This document shows positions 1-8,197 of a DNA stretch of 34,975 bases, piece by piece; the stretch's first letter is position 1; each line of letters starts with the position of its first letter. The stretch lies in NCBI GenBank assembly GCA_016194505.1, contig JACQBK010000084.1, positions 1-34,975 on the forward strand, written 5' to 3'. Both the position numbers and the translations under genes were made by a program. The DNA is from Ignavibacteriales bacterium. GTDB taxonomy: Bacteria; Bacteroidota; Ignavibacteria; UBA10030. Below the pieces are notes generated by a model. It had not been told where the DNA came from. It did not search any database and saw nothing but the letters and a program-made list of their open reading frames with translations.

Positions 1-2
1 CC

Positions 3-59
3 GCTGATGTTTCGATGACGGCATCAAAGGGAAATAAGACGGTTTCTTATCCGCAGTAG
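3..59 (+). other. Possible 3' tail of an upstream gene
   Basis: Frame 3 is open from the window edge to a TAG 25 bases before the rpsA start, giving about 18 codons. It is too short to identify. The position just upstream of rpsA is often held by ispH or cmk in related bacteria, but nothing in these residues confirms either. It could equally be untranslated leader. Confidence 0.2.
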
Positions 60-74
60 CGGTAAGTAGTATTT

Positions 75-80
75 AGGAGG
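75..80 (+). promoter_or_regulatory. Strong Shine-Dalgarno of rpsA
   Basis: AGGAGG lies four bases upstream of the rpsA ATG and fixes the start. The same motif at the same four-base spacing precedes the DUF5683-like gene at 3256. Confidence 0.85.
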
Positions 81-84
81 TTTA

Positions 85-1827
85 ATGGTTGAAGCGTTTA
101 ATAGCACAAATGATCTTGAAGAACGGGAGTATTCCGACGCCGAATTAAAAGAATTGACAAAATTGTACGAAGGTACAATGGGTTCAATCAATGAAGGCGA
201 GATCATTAAAGGACGGGTTGTTCATATTGGGGATTCTTCTGTCATCGTTGACATCGGCTTTAAATCAGAAGGTGCCATTCCGATATCAGAGTTTCCAAAT
301 ATAAAGGACATTAAGGTTGGCGAAGAACTTGAAGTCTTCCTTGAAGCGGTCGAAAACAAAGATGGCCAGTTGATTCTTTCCCGCAAGCGTGCTGATTTTA
401 TGCGCGTGTGGGAGAAGGTTGTAAGATCGCACGATACGGGCGAGGTTCTCAAAGGTCGTTGTGTGCGTCGAACGAAGGGCGGTATTGTGGTAGATTTGCT
501 TGGCATTGATGCCTTTCTTCCCGGCTCACAAATTGACGTTCGACCTGTCCGTGATTTCGATGCGTTCATTGGAAAAGAGATGGAATTCCGGGTTGTTAAA
601 GTCAATCATCCCTCTGAAAACGTTGTTGTCAGCCACAAGATTCTTGTGGAAGAAGAGCTTGCAGGTCAGCGCAAGTCTATTCTCGATAGCTTGGAGAAGG
701 GGCAGATTCTCGAAGGTCATGTCAAGGCGCTTACCGATTTTGGTGTGTTTGTGGACCTTGGCGGCGTGGACGGGCTTGTTCACATTACCGACCTTTCATG
801 GGGACGCGTTAGCCATCCTTCAGAAGTCGTTAAGCTTGACCAGACAGTGAATATTGTCGTGCTGGATTTTGACCAAGAAAAGAAACGAATCTCTCTCGGT
901 ATGAAACAGTTGTTGCCGCATCCGTGGGAGAATATAGAGGTAAAGTATCCTGTTGGAACAAAAGTACAGGGCAAAGTCGTATCCCTTACGGATTACGGAG
1001 CATTTGTTGAGATTGAGAAGGGAATTGAGGGGCTTATTCATATTTCTGAGATGAGTTGGACTCAGCATATTAAACATCCTTCGCAAGTCGTGTCTATGGG
1101 ACAAGTCGTTAGCGCAGTTATATTGTCTCTCGATAAGGACGGAAAGAAAATATCACTGGGTATGAAACAGCTCGAACCCGATCCATGGTTGAGCCTGCTC
1201 CAAAAATATCCCCTTGGTTCAAAACACACTGGTGTCGTTCGCAATTTAACGAATTTCGGTGTTTTTGTAGAGCTTGAGGAAGGCGTTGATGGACTTGTCC
1301 ATATCTCCGATTTATCGTGGACAAAGAAGATCCGTCATCCGGGTGAAGTTGTAAAAAAGGGAGACAAGATCGAAGTCGTCATCCTTTCCATTGACGTTGA
1401 CCAGCGTAGGATTTCCTTGGGTCATAAACAAATCCAAGAGAATCCTTGGGATGTTTTTGCAAACTCATACAAAATTGGCACGCCGGTTGACGGCAAAATC
1501 GTCCGTATCATTGAAAAGGGCGTTATTGTCGAGCTTCCGATGGGTGTAGATGGGTTTGTTCCATTATCCCAGCTTTCTCAGACGCCTGTGAAGAACGTTA
1601 CGGATTCGTTCCGCGTTGATGATACTTTACCGCTTCAAGTTATCGAGTTTGACAAGGACAACAAGAAGATTGTCCTTTCTGTACTCGAGTATTTGCGTGG
1701 CAAGGAGCAAGCTGTGGTAGATAATTATGTTGCCAACCACAAGCTTTCTCCAATGACGCTGAAGGATATGATGTCAGGCGCTTTTGCCCCATCAGATTCC
1801 GGAATTAACGAAGCTTCGCCTGTTTAA
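85..1827 (+). CDS. rpsA: 30S ribosomal protein S1
   Basis: Ribosomal protein S1 binds mRNA at the 30S subunit and helps unfold and position it for initiation, which matters most for mRNAs with weak SD sites. The 580-residue product has six S1 (OB-fold) repeats at about residues 38-105, 118-186, 206-275, 291-362, 378-448 and 465-535. Repeats 3-5 carry the typical G-x-F/A-V-x-(L/I)...G-L-(V/I)-H-I-(S/T)-(D/E) core. Six repeats and about 580 residues match the full-length bacterial form. The start is secure: a perfect AGGAGG sits four bases before the ATG. That strong SD contrasts with several neighbours that have none. A terminator follows, so the gene is probably expressed alone or with genes left of the window. 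Confidence 0.97.
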   Translation: MVEAFNSTNDLEEREYSDAELKELTKLYEGTMGSINEGEIIKGRVVHIGDSSVIVDIGFKSEGAIPISEFPNIKDIKVGEELEVFLEAVENKDGQLILSRKRADFMRVWEKVVRSHDTGEVLKGRCVRRTKGGIVVDLLGIDAFLPGSQIDVRPVRDFDAFIGKEMEFRVVKVNHPSENVVVSHKILVEEELAGQRKSILDSLEKGQILEGHVKALTDFGVFVDLGGVDGLVHITDLSWGRVSHPSEVVKLDQTVNIVVLDFDQEKKRISLGMKQLLPHPWENIEVKYPVGTKVQGKVVSLTDYGAFVEIEKGIEGLIHISEMSWTQHIKHPSQVVSMGQVVSAVILSLDKDGKKISLGMKQLEPDPWLSLLQKYPLGSKHTGVVRNLTNFGVFVELEEGVDGLVHISDLSWTKKIRHPGEVVKKGDKIEVVILSIDVDQRRISLGHKQIQENPWDVFANSYKIGTPVDGKIVRIIEKGVIVELPMGVDGFVPLSQLSQTPVKNVTDSFRVDDTLPLQVIEFDKDNKKIVLSVLEYLRGKEQAVVDNYVANHKLSPMTLKDMMSGAFAPSDSGINEASPV

Positions 1828-1857
1828 ATACGAAAAGAGGAGTATCGTATAAAGTAT

Positions 1858-1896
1858 AAAGAGTTGTTCGAGAAGCTTCGGACAACTCTTTTTTTT
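1858..1896 (+). terminator. Rho-independent terminator after rpsA
   Basis: A 14-bp stem, AAAGAGTTGTTCGA paired with TCGGACAACTCTTT (one G-T wobble), closes a six-base loop and runs into eight T residues. It ends only 13 bases before the mtaB ATG, so mtaB transcripts must either read through it or start inside or after it. Confidence 0.9.
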
Positions 1897-1909
1897 AACT
1901 ATCAGATCA

Positions 1910-3268
1910 ATGAAACGTGTAGCACTCCATACGCTGGGCTGCAAGCTGAACTTTGCCGAGACTTCTACCATTGGCAGACAGTTTGTCCAACGAGGGTATC
2001 AGATTGTAGATATTGATGCTCCCGCTGACGTATGTGTCATTAACACGTGCAGTGTAACGGAACGGGCTGATAGGGAATGCAGGCAAATCGTTCGTAGGGC
2101 ATTGCGGCACTCGCCCAACGCGTATGTCATAGTAACAGGTTGCTATGCACAGCTACAACCCGAAGAGATTGCTTCAATTGCGGGAGTTGACCTCGTCCTT
2201 GGCTCGAAGGAAAAATTTGATGTTTTTGGCTTTACAAATGGCTTCAACAAGGCTCACGTTACACGTATAGAAGTTTCTCCCATTGCTGAGGTTGATAATT
2301 TCGGGATAGCCTCATCTGTTGGATCTCCCGATAGAACAAGGGCATTTCTCAAGGTTCAAGATGGCTGTGACTTTAGCTGTGCTTTTTGCACGATTCCTTT
2401 GGCTAGGGGAGGAAGTCGTAGTTTATCCGTAGAAAACACAGTATCACAAGCTATGGAAGTCATTAAAGAAGGATATAAGGAAATTGTCTTAACCGGTGTT
2501 AATGTAGGCGATTACGGGAAGAAGATTGGTGCAAGTCTTTACAATCTGTTGAAAGAATTAGAGCGCATTAATGGACTTGAGAGAATCCGGATAAGCTCAA
2601 TTGAGCCTAATCTCTTGACGGATGAACTTCTCGATTTTTGGCTCGGGAGCACCATGATTTGCAAGCATTTTCATATTCCCCTGCAGGCTGGGACCGATGA
2701 GCTCTTAAGAAGTATGCGTCGGCGCTACCAAACCGATTGGTACGCTAATAGGGTTCAAAAGATCAAGGCTTCGTGTCCTAGTGCAGGTATTGGAGTGGAT
2801 GTAATTGTAGGGTTTCCAGGAGAAACCGACGATCATTTCAAAGAAACATATAAGCTCTTGGTTGATCTACCTGTTTCCTATTTACATGTTTTCACTTATT
2901 CGGAGCGTCCGAATACGCCTGCGGCAAGCTTTGAAAATCAAGTTGAGCCGCGCGTCCGCTTTGAAAGAAGCGAGCAATTGCGTATCTTAAGTGCCAAAAA
3001 GCGAAGGCAGTTTTATGAAAGTGCCATAGGTTCGACTGTGAATGTCTTATTTGAGTCACAAGTTGAAGGCGGCTGGATGACGGGGTTGTCGGACGAATAT
3101 ATTCGAGTCAATGTTCCAACATTAAGGAATCTAACGAATGAAATTGCGCAAGTCTCTATAATTCAAGTTGATAACGATGGTTGTGTAGGCAAATTAGTTA
3201 ATGAACAAGACCTGCCATTACCTACGTTACAGGCAACTCAACAACAGGAGGCTCTATGCATGCTATAA
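1910..3268 (+). CDS. mtaB: tRNA t6A37 methylthiotransferase MtaB
   Basis: This radical-SAM enzyme adds a methylthio group to N6-threonylcarbamoyladenosine at position 37 of ANN-decoding tRNAs. The N-terminal UPF0004 domain supplies the auxiliary-cluster cysteines C11 (TLGC), C47 (NTCSV) and C78 (TGCYA). The radical-SAM CxxxCxxC is C153/C157/C160 in CDFSCAFC. The C-terminal stretch from about residue 375 fits a TRAM domain. The 452-residue length is normal. The start follows a terminator by 13 bases and has no visible SD. The 3' end overlaps the next gene by 13 bases. MiaB and RimO are the nearest alternatives; the HTLGCK and NTCSVT motifs favour the MtaB branch. Confidence 0.93.
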   Translation: MKRVALHTLGCKLNFAETSTIGRQFVQRGYQIVDIDAPADVCVINTCSVTERADRECRQIVRRALRHSPNAYVIVTGCYAQLQPEEIASIAGVDLVLGSKEKFDVFGFTNGFNKAHVTRIEVSPIAEVDNFGIASSVGSPDRTRAFLKVQDGCDFSCAFCTIPLARGGSRSLSVENTVSQAMEVIKEGYKEIVLTGVNVGDYGKKIGASLYNLLKELERINGLERIRISSIEPNLLTDELLDFWLGSTMICKHFHIPLQAGTDELLRSMRRRYQTDWYANRVQKIKASCPSAGIGVDVIVGFPGETDDHFKETYKLLVDLPVSYLHVFTYSERPNTPAASFENQVEPRVRFERSEQLRILSAKKRRQFYESAIGSTVNVLFESQVEGGWMTGLSDEYIRVNVPTLRNLTNEIAQVSIIQVDNDGCVGKLVNEQDLPLPTLQATQQQEALCML

Positions 3269-3999
3269 GATTTTCGTCCATATTTATTTTACTGCTGAGT
3301 GGAATGACAGTCTCTTTTTCTCAAGCAAACTTACGGGAAGCGGTTCTTACATTGGAGCATAAGGCTGATTTTCGTGCTCCCAAAATTATGCGATTTGATG
3401 AACCCGCGTCAGATTTGAAGTCTACTACAGTAGCGGTGTTATACTCTCTTTTGTTGCCGGGCATGGGGGAGCTCTATGCCGGAAATTTTGAAACCGGAAA
3501 ATATTATCTTATGGCAGATGCAGGGTTGTGGCTGACATACGGGGGATTTCAATTGCACGGTCAATGGTTGCGTCAAGATGCCCGCTCGTTTGCCTTGCAA
3601 CACGCTCAAGCAAACACCGATGGGAAAGACGAGCAGTTTGAAGTCAATTTGGGCAACTTTAACACTGTTGCAGATTACAACGAAGCAAAATTACGCGACC
3701 GCGATTATAATTTGATGTACGATCCCAATTCAAACTACGCGTGGAAATGGGATAGCGATGCTACTCGTCTGCAATATAAAAATTTGAGAATTAGAAGCGA
3801 CGAAGTATTCCAAAACTCTAAATTTGTTCTCGGGGCTTTAGTGCTGAATAGGATTATCTCAGCGTTTTCTGCTGGTCGAGCTGTCGCAGCATATAACAAG
3901 TCTCTTGCCGAGTCCGGAAACTGGCGAATCAACGCCACTGTTTCCGGCGGAATACTCAGCGCTCACGGGATTGAGCTAAGGTTGACAAAAGAATTTTAA
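3256..3999 (+). CDS. DUF5683-like exported or membrane protein
   Basis: Function is unknown. The 247-residue protein begins with a signal peptide (basic residue, then a hydrophobic stretch, likely cleaved near SFSQ-AN). Residues 58-85 hold a SLLLPGMGELYAGNF-type segment, which resembles the 'small glycine-rich membrane turn' of DUF5683/TM2-like proteins found widely in Bacteroidota and relatives. A second hydrophobic segment lies near residues 195-213. The start is firm: AGGAGG ends four bases before the ATG, inside the mtaB coding end, so the two genes are translationally coupled. A terminator follows directly. An envelope role is likely, but no substrate or partner can be read from the sequence. 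Confidence 0.75.
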   Translation: MHAIRFSSIFILLLSGMTVSFSQANLREAVLTLEHKADFRAPKIMRFDEPASDLKSTTVAVLYSLLLPGMGELYAGNFETGKYYLMADAGLWLTYGGFQLHGQWLRQDARSFALQHAQANTDGKDEQFEVNLGNFNTVADYNEAKLRDRDYNLMYDPNSNYAWKWDSDATRLQYKNLRIRSDEVFQNSKFVLGALVLNRIISAFSAGRAVAAYNKSLAESGNWRINATVSGGILSAHGIELRLTKEF

Positions 4000-4017
4000 C
4001 GAAGAAATGAACCCAGC

Positions 4018-4051
4018 AAAAATCCCGCCCGAATGAGCGGGATTTTTTTTT
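4018..4051 (+). terminator. Rho-independent terminator between the DUF5683-like gene and truA
   Basis: The stem AAAAATCCCGC / GCGGGATTTTT closes an eight-base loop and runs into nine T residues. It ends exactly 13 bases before the truA ATG, the same arrangement as between rpsA and mtaB. Confidence 0.9.
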
Positions 4052-4064
4052 GACGCGATAACGA

Positions 4065-4796
4065 ATGCGCAACATCAAACTGACGATAGAATACGACGGG
4101 ACAAATTATGTCGGCTGGCAGGTTCAACCGAATGGTCCTTCCGTACAAGCAGAAGTTGAAAAGGCATTGCGCCAAATTCTGCAAGAAGATATTCATATCA
4201 ATGGAGCGGGAAGAACGGATAGCGGCGTCCATGCACGAGGGCAGGTTGCTAACTTTCTCACTGCTCATACTTTTGAAAACAAACCATTATGCAAAAGTTT
4301 GAACGGTATTCTTCCTTCCGATATTGCGGTTCTTTCAGCGGAAGATGTGCCAGAATCTTTTCACGCTCGGTATAGTGCACAAGCGCGAGAGTATCTGTAT
4401 TGTTTAGCTCTACAGCCGACAGCACTTTGGAGGAATTATTCTTGGTATGTCGGCGGCTATACATTAGATAAGGCGCTTATGAATTTTTGCACCGATTCTA
4501 TTCTGGGCGAACATGATTTTGCGTCATTTTGTAAATCAGAAGCAGAAGTGGATCATTATCGTTGCGTTATTCATAGCGCACAATGGCAAGTAATAGAATC
4601 ACAAATGATTTTTCGAATCTCAGCCAATCGCTTTTTGCATGGTATGGTGCGTGCGCTGGTCGGGACAATGGTTGAGGTCGGACGAGGATATCGTCCGTTG
4701 GAAGATTTCAGAAAAATTTTAGATGCAAAAGACCGGAAGGCCGCCGGCATGGCCGCTCCGGCAAAAGGGTTATTCCTTGAGCGGATTACCTATTAA
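4065..4796 (+). CDS. truA: tRNA pseudouridine(38-40) synthase TruA
   Basis: TruA isomerises uridines 38, 39 and 40 in the anticodon stem-loop of many tRNAs. The diagnostic GRTDSGVHA motif is at residues 49-57, with the catalytic aspartate D52. The N-terminal EYDGTNYVGWQ and C-terminal FLHGMVRALVGTMVEVG motifs are also typical. The 243-residue length is normal. No SD precedes the ATG, and a strong terminator ends 13 bases upstream. truA lies between tRNA-modification and tryptophan genes with a 118-base gap before trpD. Confidence 0.96.
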   Translation: MRNIKLTIEYDGTNYVGWQVQPNGPSVQAEVEKALRQILQEDIHINGAGRTDSGVHARGQVANFLTAHTFENKPLCKSLNGILPSDIAVLSAEDVPESFHARYSAQAREYLYCLALQPTALWRNYSWYVGGYTLDKALMNFCTDSILGEHDFASFCKSEAEVDHYRCVIHSAQWQVIESQMIFRISANRFLHGMVRALVGTMVEVGRGYRPLEDFRKILDAKDRKAAGMAAPAKGLFLERITY

Positions 4797-4804
4797 GTGG
4801 TTGA

Positions 4805-4918
4805 TATGCGAGCAAAGATTCAAAAATCTTTTTATCCACGGTACCAAAAGATGAAGAACAGATTGTCGTGAATGCGGCATTGCAAATGGAGACCCTTTCC
4901 TTTACATTGAGAATATGA
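4805..4918 (+). other. Open frame without a good start, ending in ATGA on trpD
   Basis: Between truA and trpD one frame is open for 37 codons after a TGA and reads like protein (…KIFLSTVPKDEEQIVV…). Its TGA stop overlaps the trpD ATG as ATGA, the usual layout of coupled genes. No ATG or GTG lies in a sensible upstream position; the first in-frame ATG leaves about ten codons. It may be the tail of a decayed gene, a frameshifted small gene, or chance. Confidence 0.25.
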
Positions 4919-5925
4919 TTAGAGAGGTCATTAGCAAGCTTTCATCAAAACAAAACCTTTCCAAGGATGAAGCGTATGCCGCGATGAATGATATTATGTC
5001 CGGCAACGCTACCGAGTCCCAAATTGCTGCTTTCTTGATGGGGCTTCGCCTCAAAGGGGAAACTGTTGATGAAATTGCCGGTTGCACACTATCAATGCGT
5101 GAGAAAGCTACACGAATCAACTCGAAGCATAAGAATGTCATTGACACGTGCGGGACGGGAGGGGATGCTTCTGGGACATTTAATATCTCTACGACTGCCG
5201 CTATTATAGCCTCTGCGGGTGGAGCGATAGTCGCAAAGCATGGCAATCGTGCGGTCTCAAGCAAATGTGGGAGCGCGGATGTGCTAAAAGCTCTCGGTGT
5301 TAACATTGAAATTCCGGTTGAGAAAGTTTCACGAGTGTTAGATGAGGTCGGCATAACATTTTTATTTGCGCCGTTGATGCACGGCGCAATGAAATATGCT
5401 GCCCCAGTACGGAAAGATTTAGGCATACGAACAATTTTTAACGTATTGGGACCCTTAACGAATCCTGCCGGGGCAAAGCGGCAAGTGTTGGGGGTGTTCG
5501 ATCCTTCGTTAACAGAAGTGATAGCGTCGGTGTTAGCTGAGTTAGGTTCTGAGCACGCGTTGGTTGTGCACGGGGAGGGTGGATTTGACGAGCTATCAAC
5601 TCTCGGATGGACAAAAATCAGTGAACTGAAAGGCGGATCGGTCAATACATACAACATTACAGCGCAAGAGTTTGGGTTCTCAAACCATGATGCTTCTGGA
5701 TTGAAGGGGGGAGATGCTGCGACAAATTCTCGGATTGTTCGTGATATTTTCAATGGCAAAAATGGCGCGCCGAGAGAAATTTCTTTGTTGAATGCCGCCG
5801 CGGCACTTGTTGTTGCAAGCAAAGCGCAGTCGCTTAAAGAAGGGGTATCATTGGCGCAAGAGTCTGTGGATAGCGGCGCCGCGTTACGTAAACTTACTCA
5901 ATGGATAGAAGCAACGAACAATTAA
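4915..5925 (+). CDS. trpD: Anthranilate phosphoribosyltransferase
   Basis: TrpD joins anthranilate to PRPP, giving phosphoribosyl-anthranilate, the second committed step of tryptophan synthesis. The PRPP-binding GTGGD is at residues 80-84, and KHGNRAVSSKCGSAD (108-122) is the conserved anthranilate/PRPP loop. DLGIRTIFNVLGPLTNP is a further family signature. The 336-residue length is standard, and no fused TrpG glutamine amidotransferase domain is present. It opens a compact trp operon; the next gene begins nine bases after its stop. Confidence 0.96.
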   Translation: MIREVISKLSSKQNLSKDEAYAAMNDIMSGNATESQIAAFLMGLRLKGETVDEIAGCTLSMREKATRINSKHKNVIDTCGTGGDASGTFNISTTAAIIASAGGAIVAKHGNRAVSSKCGSADVLKALGVNIEIPVEKVSRVLDEVGITFLFAPLMHGAMKYAAPVRKDLGIRTIFNVLGPLTNPAGAKRQVLGVFDPSLTEVIASVLAELGSEHALVVHGEGGFDELSTLGWTKISELKGGSVNTYNITAQEFGFSNHDASGLKGGDAATNSRIVRDIFNGKNGAPREISLLNAAAALVVASKAQSLKEGVSLAQESVDSGAALRKLTQWIEATNN

Positions 5926-5934
5926 CTATATCAC

Positions 5935-6783
5935 TTGGACCCATTTCATAAAATATTTAAAGAGCTTTTGATAAAGTTGGGTTTGTTAAAAGCCAAACTC
6001 TCTGAAGACGACCTTAGGCAGGTTTTGGAGGCAAGCACCCTCAGCGGCACGTTGGATAAAACCGAGCATGAGCTGATTAAAAGTATCTTTGAGTTTACGG
6101 ATACTACCGTTAAGGAGATCATGGTCCCGCGCCCGGATATAGTCGCTTTGGATCTCTCGATGCCTCGCGAATCGCTAGTTCGAAAAGTTATCGAAGAGGG
6201 CTATTCACGTCTTCCGGTGTACAAAGGAACTATTGATAACATTGTGGGAATTGTTTACAGCAAAGACCTGCTAAGCCTTCTTGAGCATCGGGACTTAATT
6301 GTGTTGCAGGATATTATTCGCCCCGTCATGTTTGTGCCGGAATCCAAACAAGTCAGTCAGCTTTTAAGGGAGTTTCAGCAACACAAGGCTCACCTTGCCG
6401 TTGTCGTTGATGAGTTCGGTGGCACTGAAGGCATCATCACAATGGAAGACATTGTGGAAGAAATTGTAGGGGAGATTCACGACGAGTACGATGAAGTTAG
6501 AAAATCTGCCGAACGATCTACCGATGGTTCCCTTGTCGTTGATGCTCATTTGAGCATAAGTGATTTCAATGAGCAGTTTAGCGCGCAAATTCCAGAAACC
6601 GCAGACTACGAAACATTAGCCGGCTTTTTACAAAAACATACGGGCCGCTTACCCGATCTCAATGAAGAAATTAAATACGATGACTTAACGTTTGTCATCA
6701 TAGGTAAGACGGCGCGAAGAATTCGGCAAGTGAAGGTAAGTAAGATGCCGTCAACCCTTTCTAATAATGAGAAAGACGCATGA
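5935..6783 (+). CDS. CorC/HlyC-type CBS-pair protein inside the trp operon
   Basis: The 282-residue soluble protein has a CBS pair at about residues 62-180 (EIMVPRPDIVALD… and …VVVDEFGGTEGIITMEDIVEEIVGEI) and a C-terminal CorC_HlyC transporter-associated domain at about 195-275. This is the CorC/YbeX layout; the DUF21 membrane domain of CNNM/GldE-type proteins is absent. Relatives are linked to magnesium or cobalt efflux, and CBS pairs often bind adenine nucleotides. The start is TTG, nine bases after the trpD stop and without an SD, so it is less certain. The stop overlaps the trpC start (ATGA). Its insertion between trpD and trpC suggests co-expression, not necessarily a tryptophan role. 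Confidence 0.85.
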   Translation: MDPFHKIFKELLIKLGLLKAKLSEDDLRQVLEASTLSGTLDKTEHELIKSIFEFTDTTVKEIMVPRPDIVALDLSMPRESLVRKVIEEGYSRLPVYKGTIDNIVGIVYSKDLLSLLEHRDLIVLQDIIRPVMFVPESKQVSQLLREFQQHKAHLAVVVDEFGGTEGIITMEDIVEEIVGEIHDEYDEVRKSAERSTDGSLVVDAHLSISDFNEQFSAQIPETADYETLAGFLQKHTGRLPDLNEEIKYDDLTFVIIGKTARRIRQVKVSKMPSTLSNNEKDA

Positions 6784-7556
6784 GTATTTTGGATGACATT
6801 CTTATCCAAAAACGGAAAGAAGTCGAAAGCGCTCGCCGGCTTGTTCCTTTGGAAAAGCTTAAAGAAGAAGCTTTTGCAAAAGGTGGTACTCGATCATTCG
6901 ATAAGGCGCTAAGAACATCGGGTATTTCAGTCATTGCGGAAGTTAAAAAAGCGTCTCCTTCCAGAGGAGTGTTAGTCGAAGATTTTGACCACTTGGCGAT
7001 TGCTCGAGACTATGAGAACGCAGGCGCAAATGCGCTCTCGGTGTTGACGGATGCTCCCTTTTTCCAAGGAGAAAAGAGATTTATTTCCGAGATCAAGAAA
7101 ATTACCTCCTTGCCAATTCTCCGTAAGGACTTTATCATTGATGAATATCAGGTGTACGAGTCCAAAGTCATTGGGGCGGATGCTATATTGCTTATTGTAA
7201 AAGCATTAGATATTTGTTCCCTTCAGACTTTATATGATTGCGCCCAATCTCTTGAATTATCAGTACTTGTGGAGGCTCATACAAAACAAGAGGTTGAAAC
7301 AGCAAACTCTATCGGTGCCGCAATAATTGGGATTAACAATAGGAACCTTGATACCTTTGAGGTCTCCATTGAACATTCAATTAGACTTAGGTCAATTATT
7401 CGCACTGGAACAATAGCGGTCAGCGAAAGCGGAATTAAGTCTTCTCAAGATGTTTCCGCCCTTCGTAAGGCGGGATTTGATGCTATTCTTATTGGTGAAG
7501 GGTTGGTAGCTAATAGCAATAAAATTAATGCTTTACAAGAATTGGTTCGTGGGTAA
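6780..7556 (+). CDS. trpC: Indole-3-glycerol phosphate synthase
   Basis: TrpC decarboxylates and closes the ring of carboxyphenylamino-deoxyribulose phosphate to give indole-3-glycerol phosphate. The TIM-barrel signature IAEVKKASPSRG (residues 52-63) carries the catalytic Glu and Lys. LRKDFIIDEYQVYE provides the second Lys, and IGINNRNL and AVSESGI form the phosphate-binding end. The 258-residue length is normal for a monofunctional enzyme; in this window TrpF is a separate gene, unlike the enterobacterial TrpCF fusion. The start overlaps the previous stop by four bases, and trpF follows after two bases. Confidence 0.96.
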   Translation: MSILDDILIQKRKEVESARRLVPLEKLKEEAFAKGGTRSFDKALRTSGISVIAEVKKASPSRGVLVEDFDHLAIARDYENAGANALSVLTDAPFFQGEKRFISEIKKITSLPILRKDFIIDEYQVYESKVIGADAILLIVKALDICSLQTLYDCAQSLELSVLVEAHTKQEVETANSIGAAIIGINNRNLDTFEVSIEHSIRLRSIIRTGTIAVSESGIKSSQDVSALRKAGFDAILIGEGLVANSNKINALQELVRG

Positions 7557-7558
7557 GC

Positions 7559-8197
7559 ATGCAGGAGTTGTTTGTAAAAATTTGTGGGATAACGAATCTT
7601 GAAGATGCTCAGCATGCTGTTCTATGCAAGGCTGATGCAATCGGATTTATTTTTTATGAGGAGAGCCCCCGCTTTATTCCTCATCACCGGGCGGCTGAGA
7701 TTGTCAAGAAACTGCCGGAGCACGTTTCAAAAATTGGGGTCTTTGTCAATGCAGACCGCAAGTTCATTCACGAAGTCGTCAGCCATGTGAATCTCAGCGC
7801 AGTCCAGCTTTACGGCAATGAGGGACCCGATGACCTTGTCAATTACGAAGCCAGTGTTATTAAGGTCTTTCGAGTAAAAGATGATTTTGATGTTGAGGTA
7901 ATGCGAAATTATATCGTTGATGCTTTCCTGTTGGATACTCACAAAGAAGGAATGATGGGCGGGACGGGCACGACGTTTAACTGGAATCTTGCCGTTGCTG
8001 CGAAGGAGTATGGGAAAATAATTCTTTCTGGCGGATTGACGCCGGAAAATATCGAGGAAGCTGTTCGGTTTGTCCAGCCTTACGGCGTAGATGTGAGCAG
8101 TGGCGTTGAGGCGAGTCCCGGGAAAAAAGACCCGCAAAAGGTTCGTGAGTTTATTATGCGCGCTAAAAGTATTCCATTATACTATAATCAAGAATGA
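7559..8197 (+). CDS. trpF: Phosphoribosylanthranilate isomerase
   Basis: TrpF catalyses the Amadori rearrangement of phosphoribosyl-anthranilate, the step between TrpD and TrpC. The catalytic base is C9 in VKICGIT and the general acid is D126 in LLDT. Phosphate-binding elements [15 protein letters not shown] and GVDVSSGVE are all present. The 212-residue length is typical. It starts two bases after trpC and its stop overlaps trpB by four bases, so it sits firmly inside the operon. Confidence 0.96.
   Translation: MQELFVKICGITNLEDAQHAVLCKADAIGFIFYEESPRFIPHHRAAEIVKKLPEHVSKIGVFVNADRKFIHEVVSHVNLSAVQLYGNEGPDDLVNYEASVIKVFRVKDDFDVEVMRNYIVDAFLLDTHKEGMMGGTGTTFNWNLAVAAKEYGKIILSGGLTPENIEEAVRFVQPYGVDVSSGVEASPGKKDPQKVREFIMRAKSIPLYYNQE

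Noticed and set aside
4902-5822. 306-residue minus-strand ORF
   Set aside because: Lies wholly over trpD, which has full family motifs; the reverse frame has no recognisable domain.
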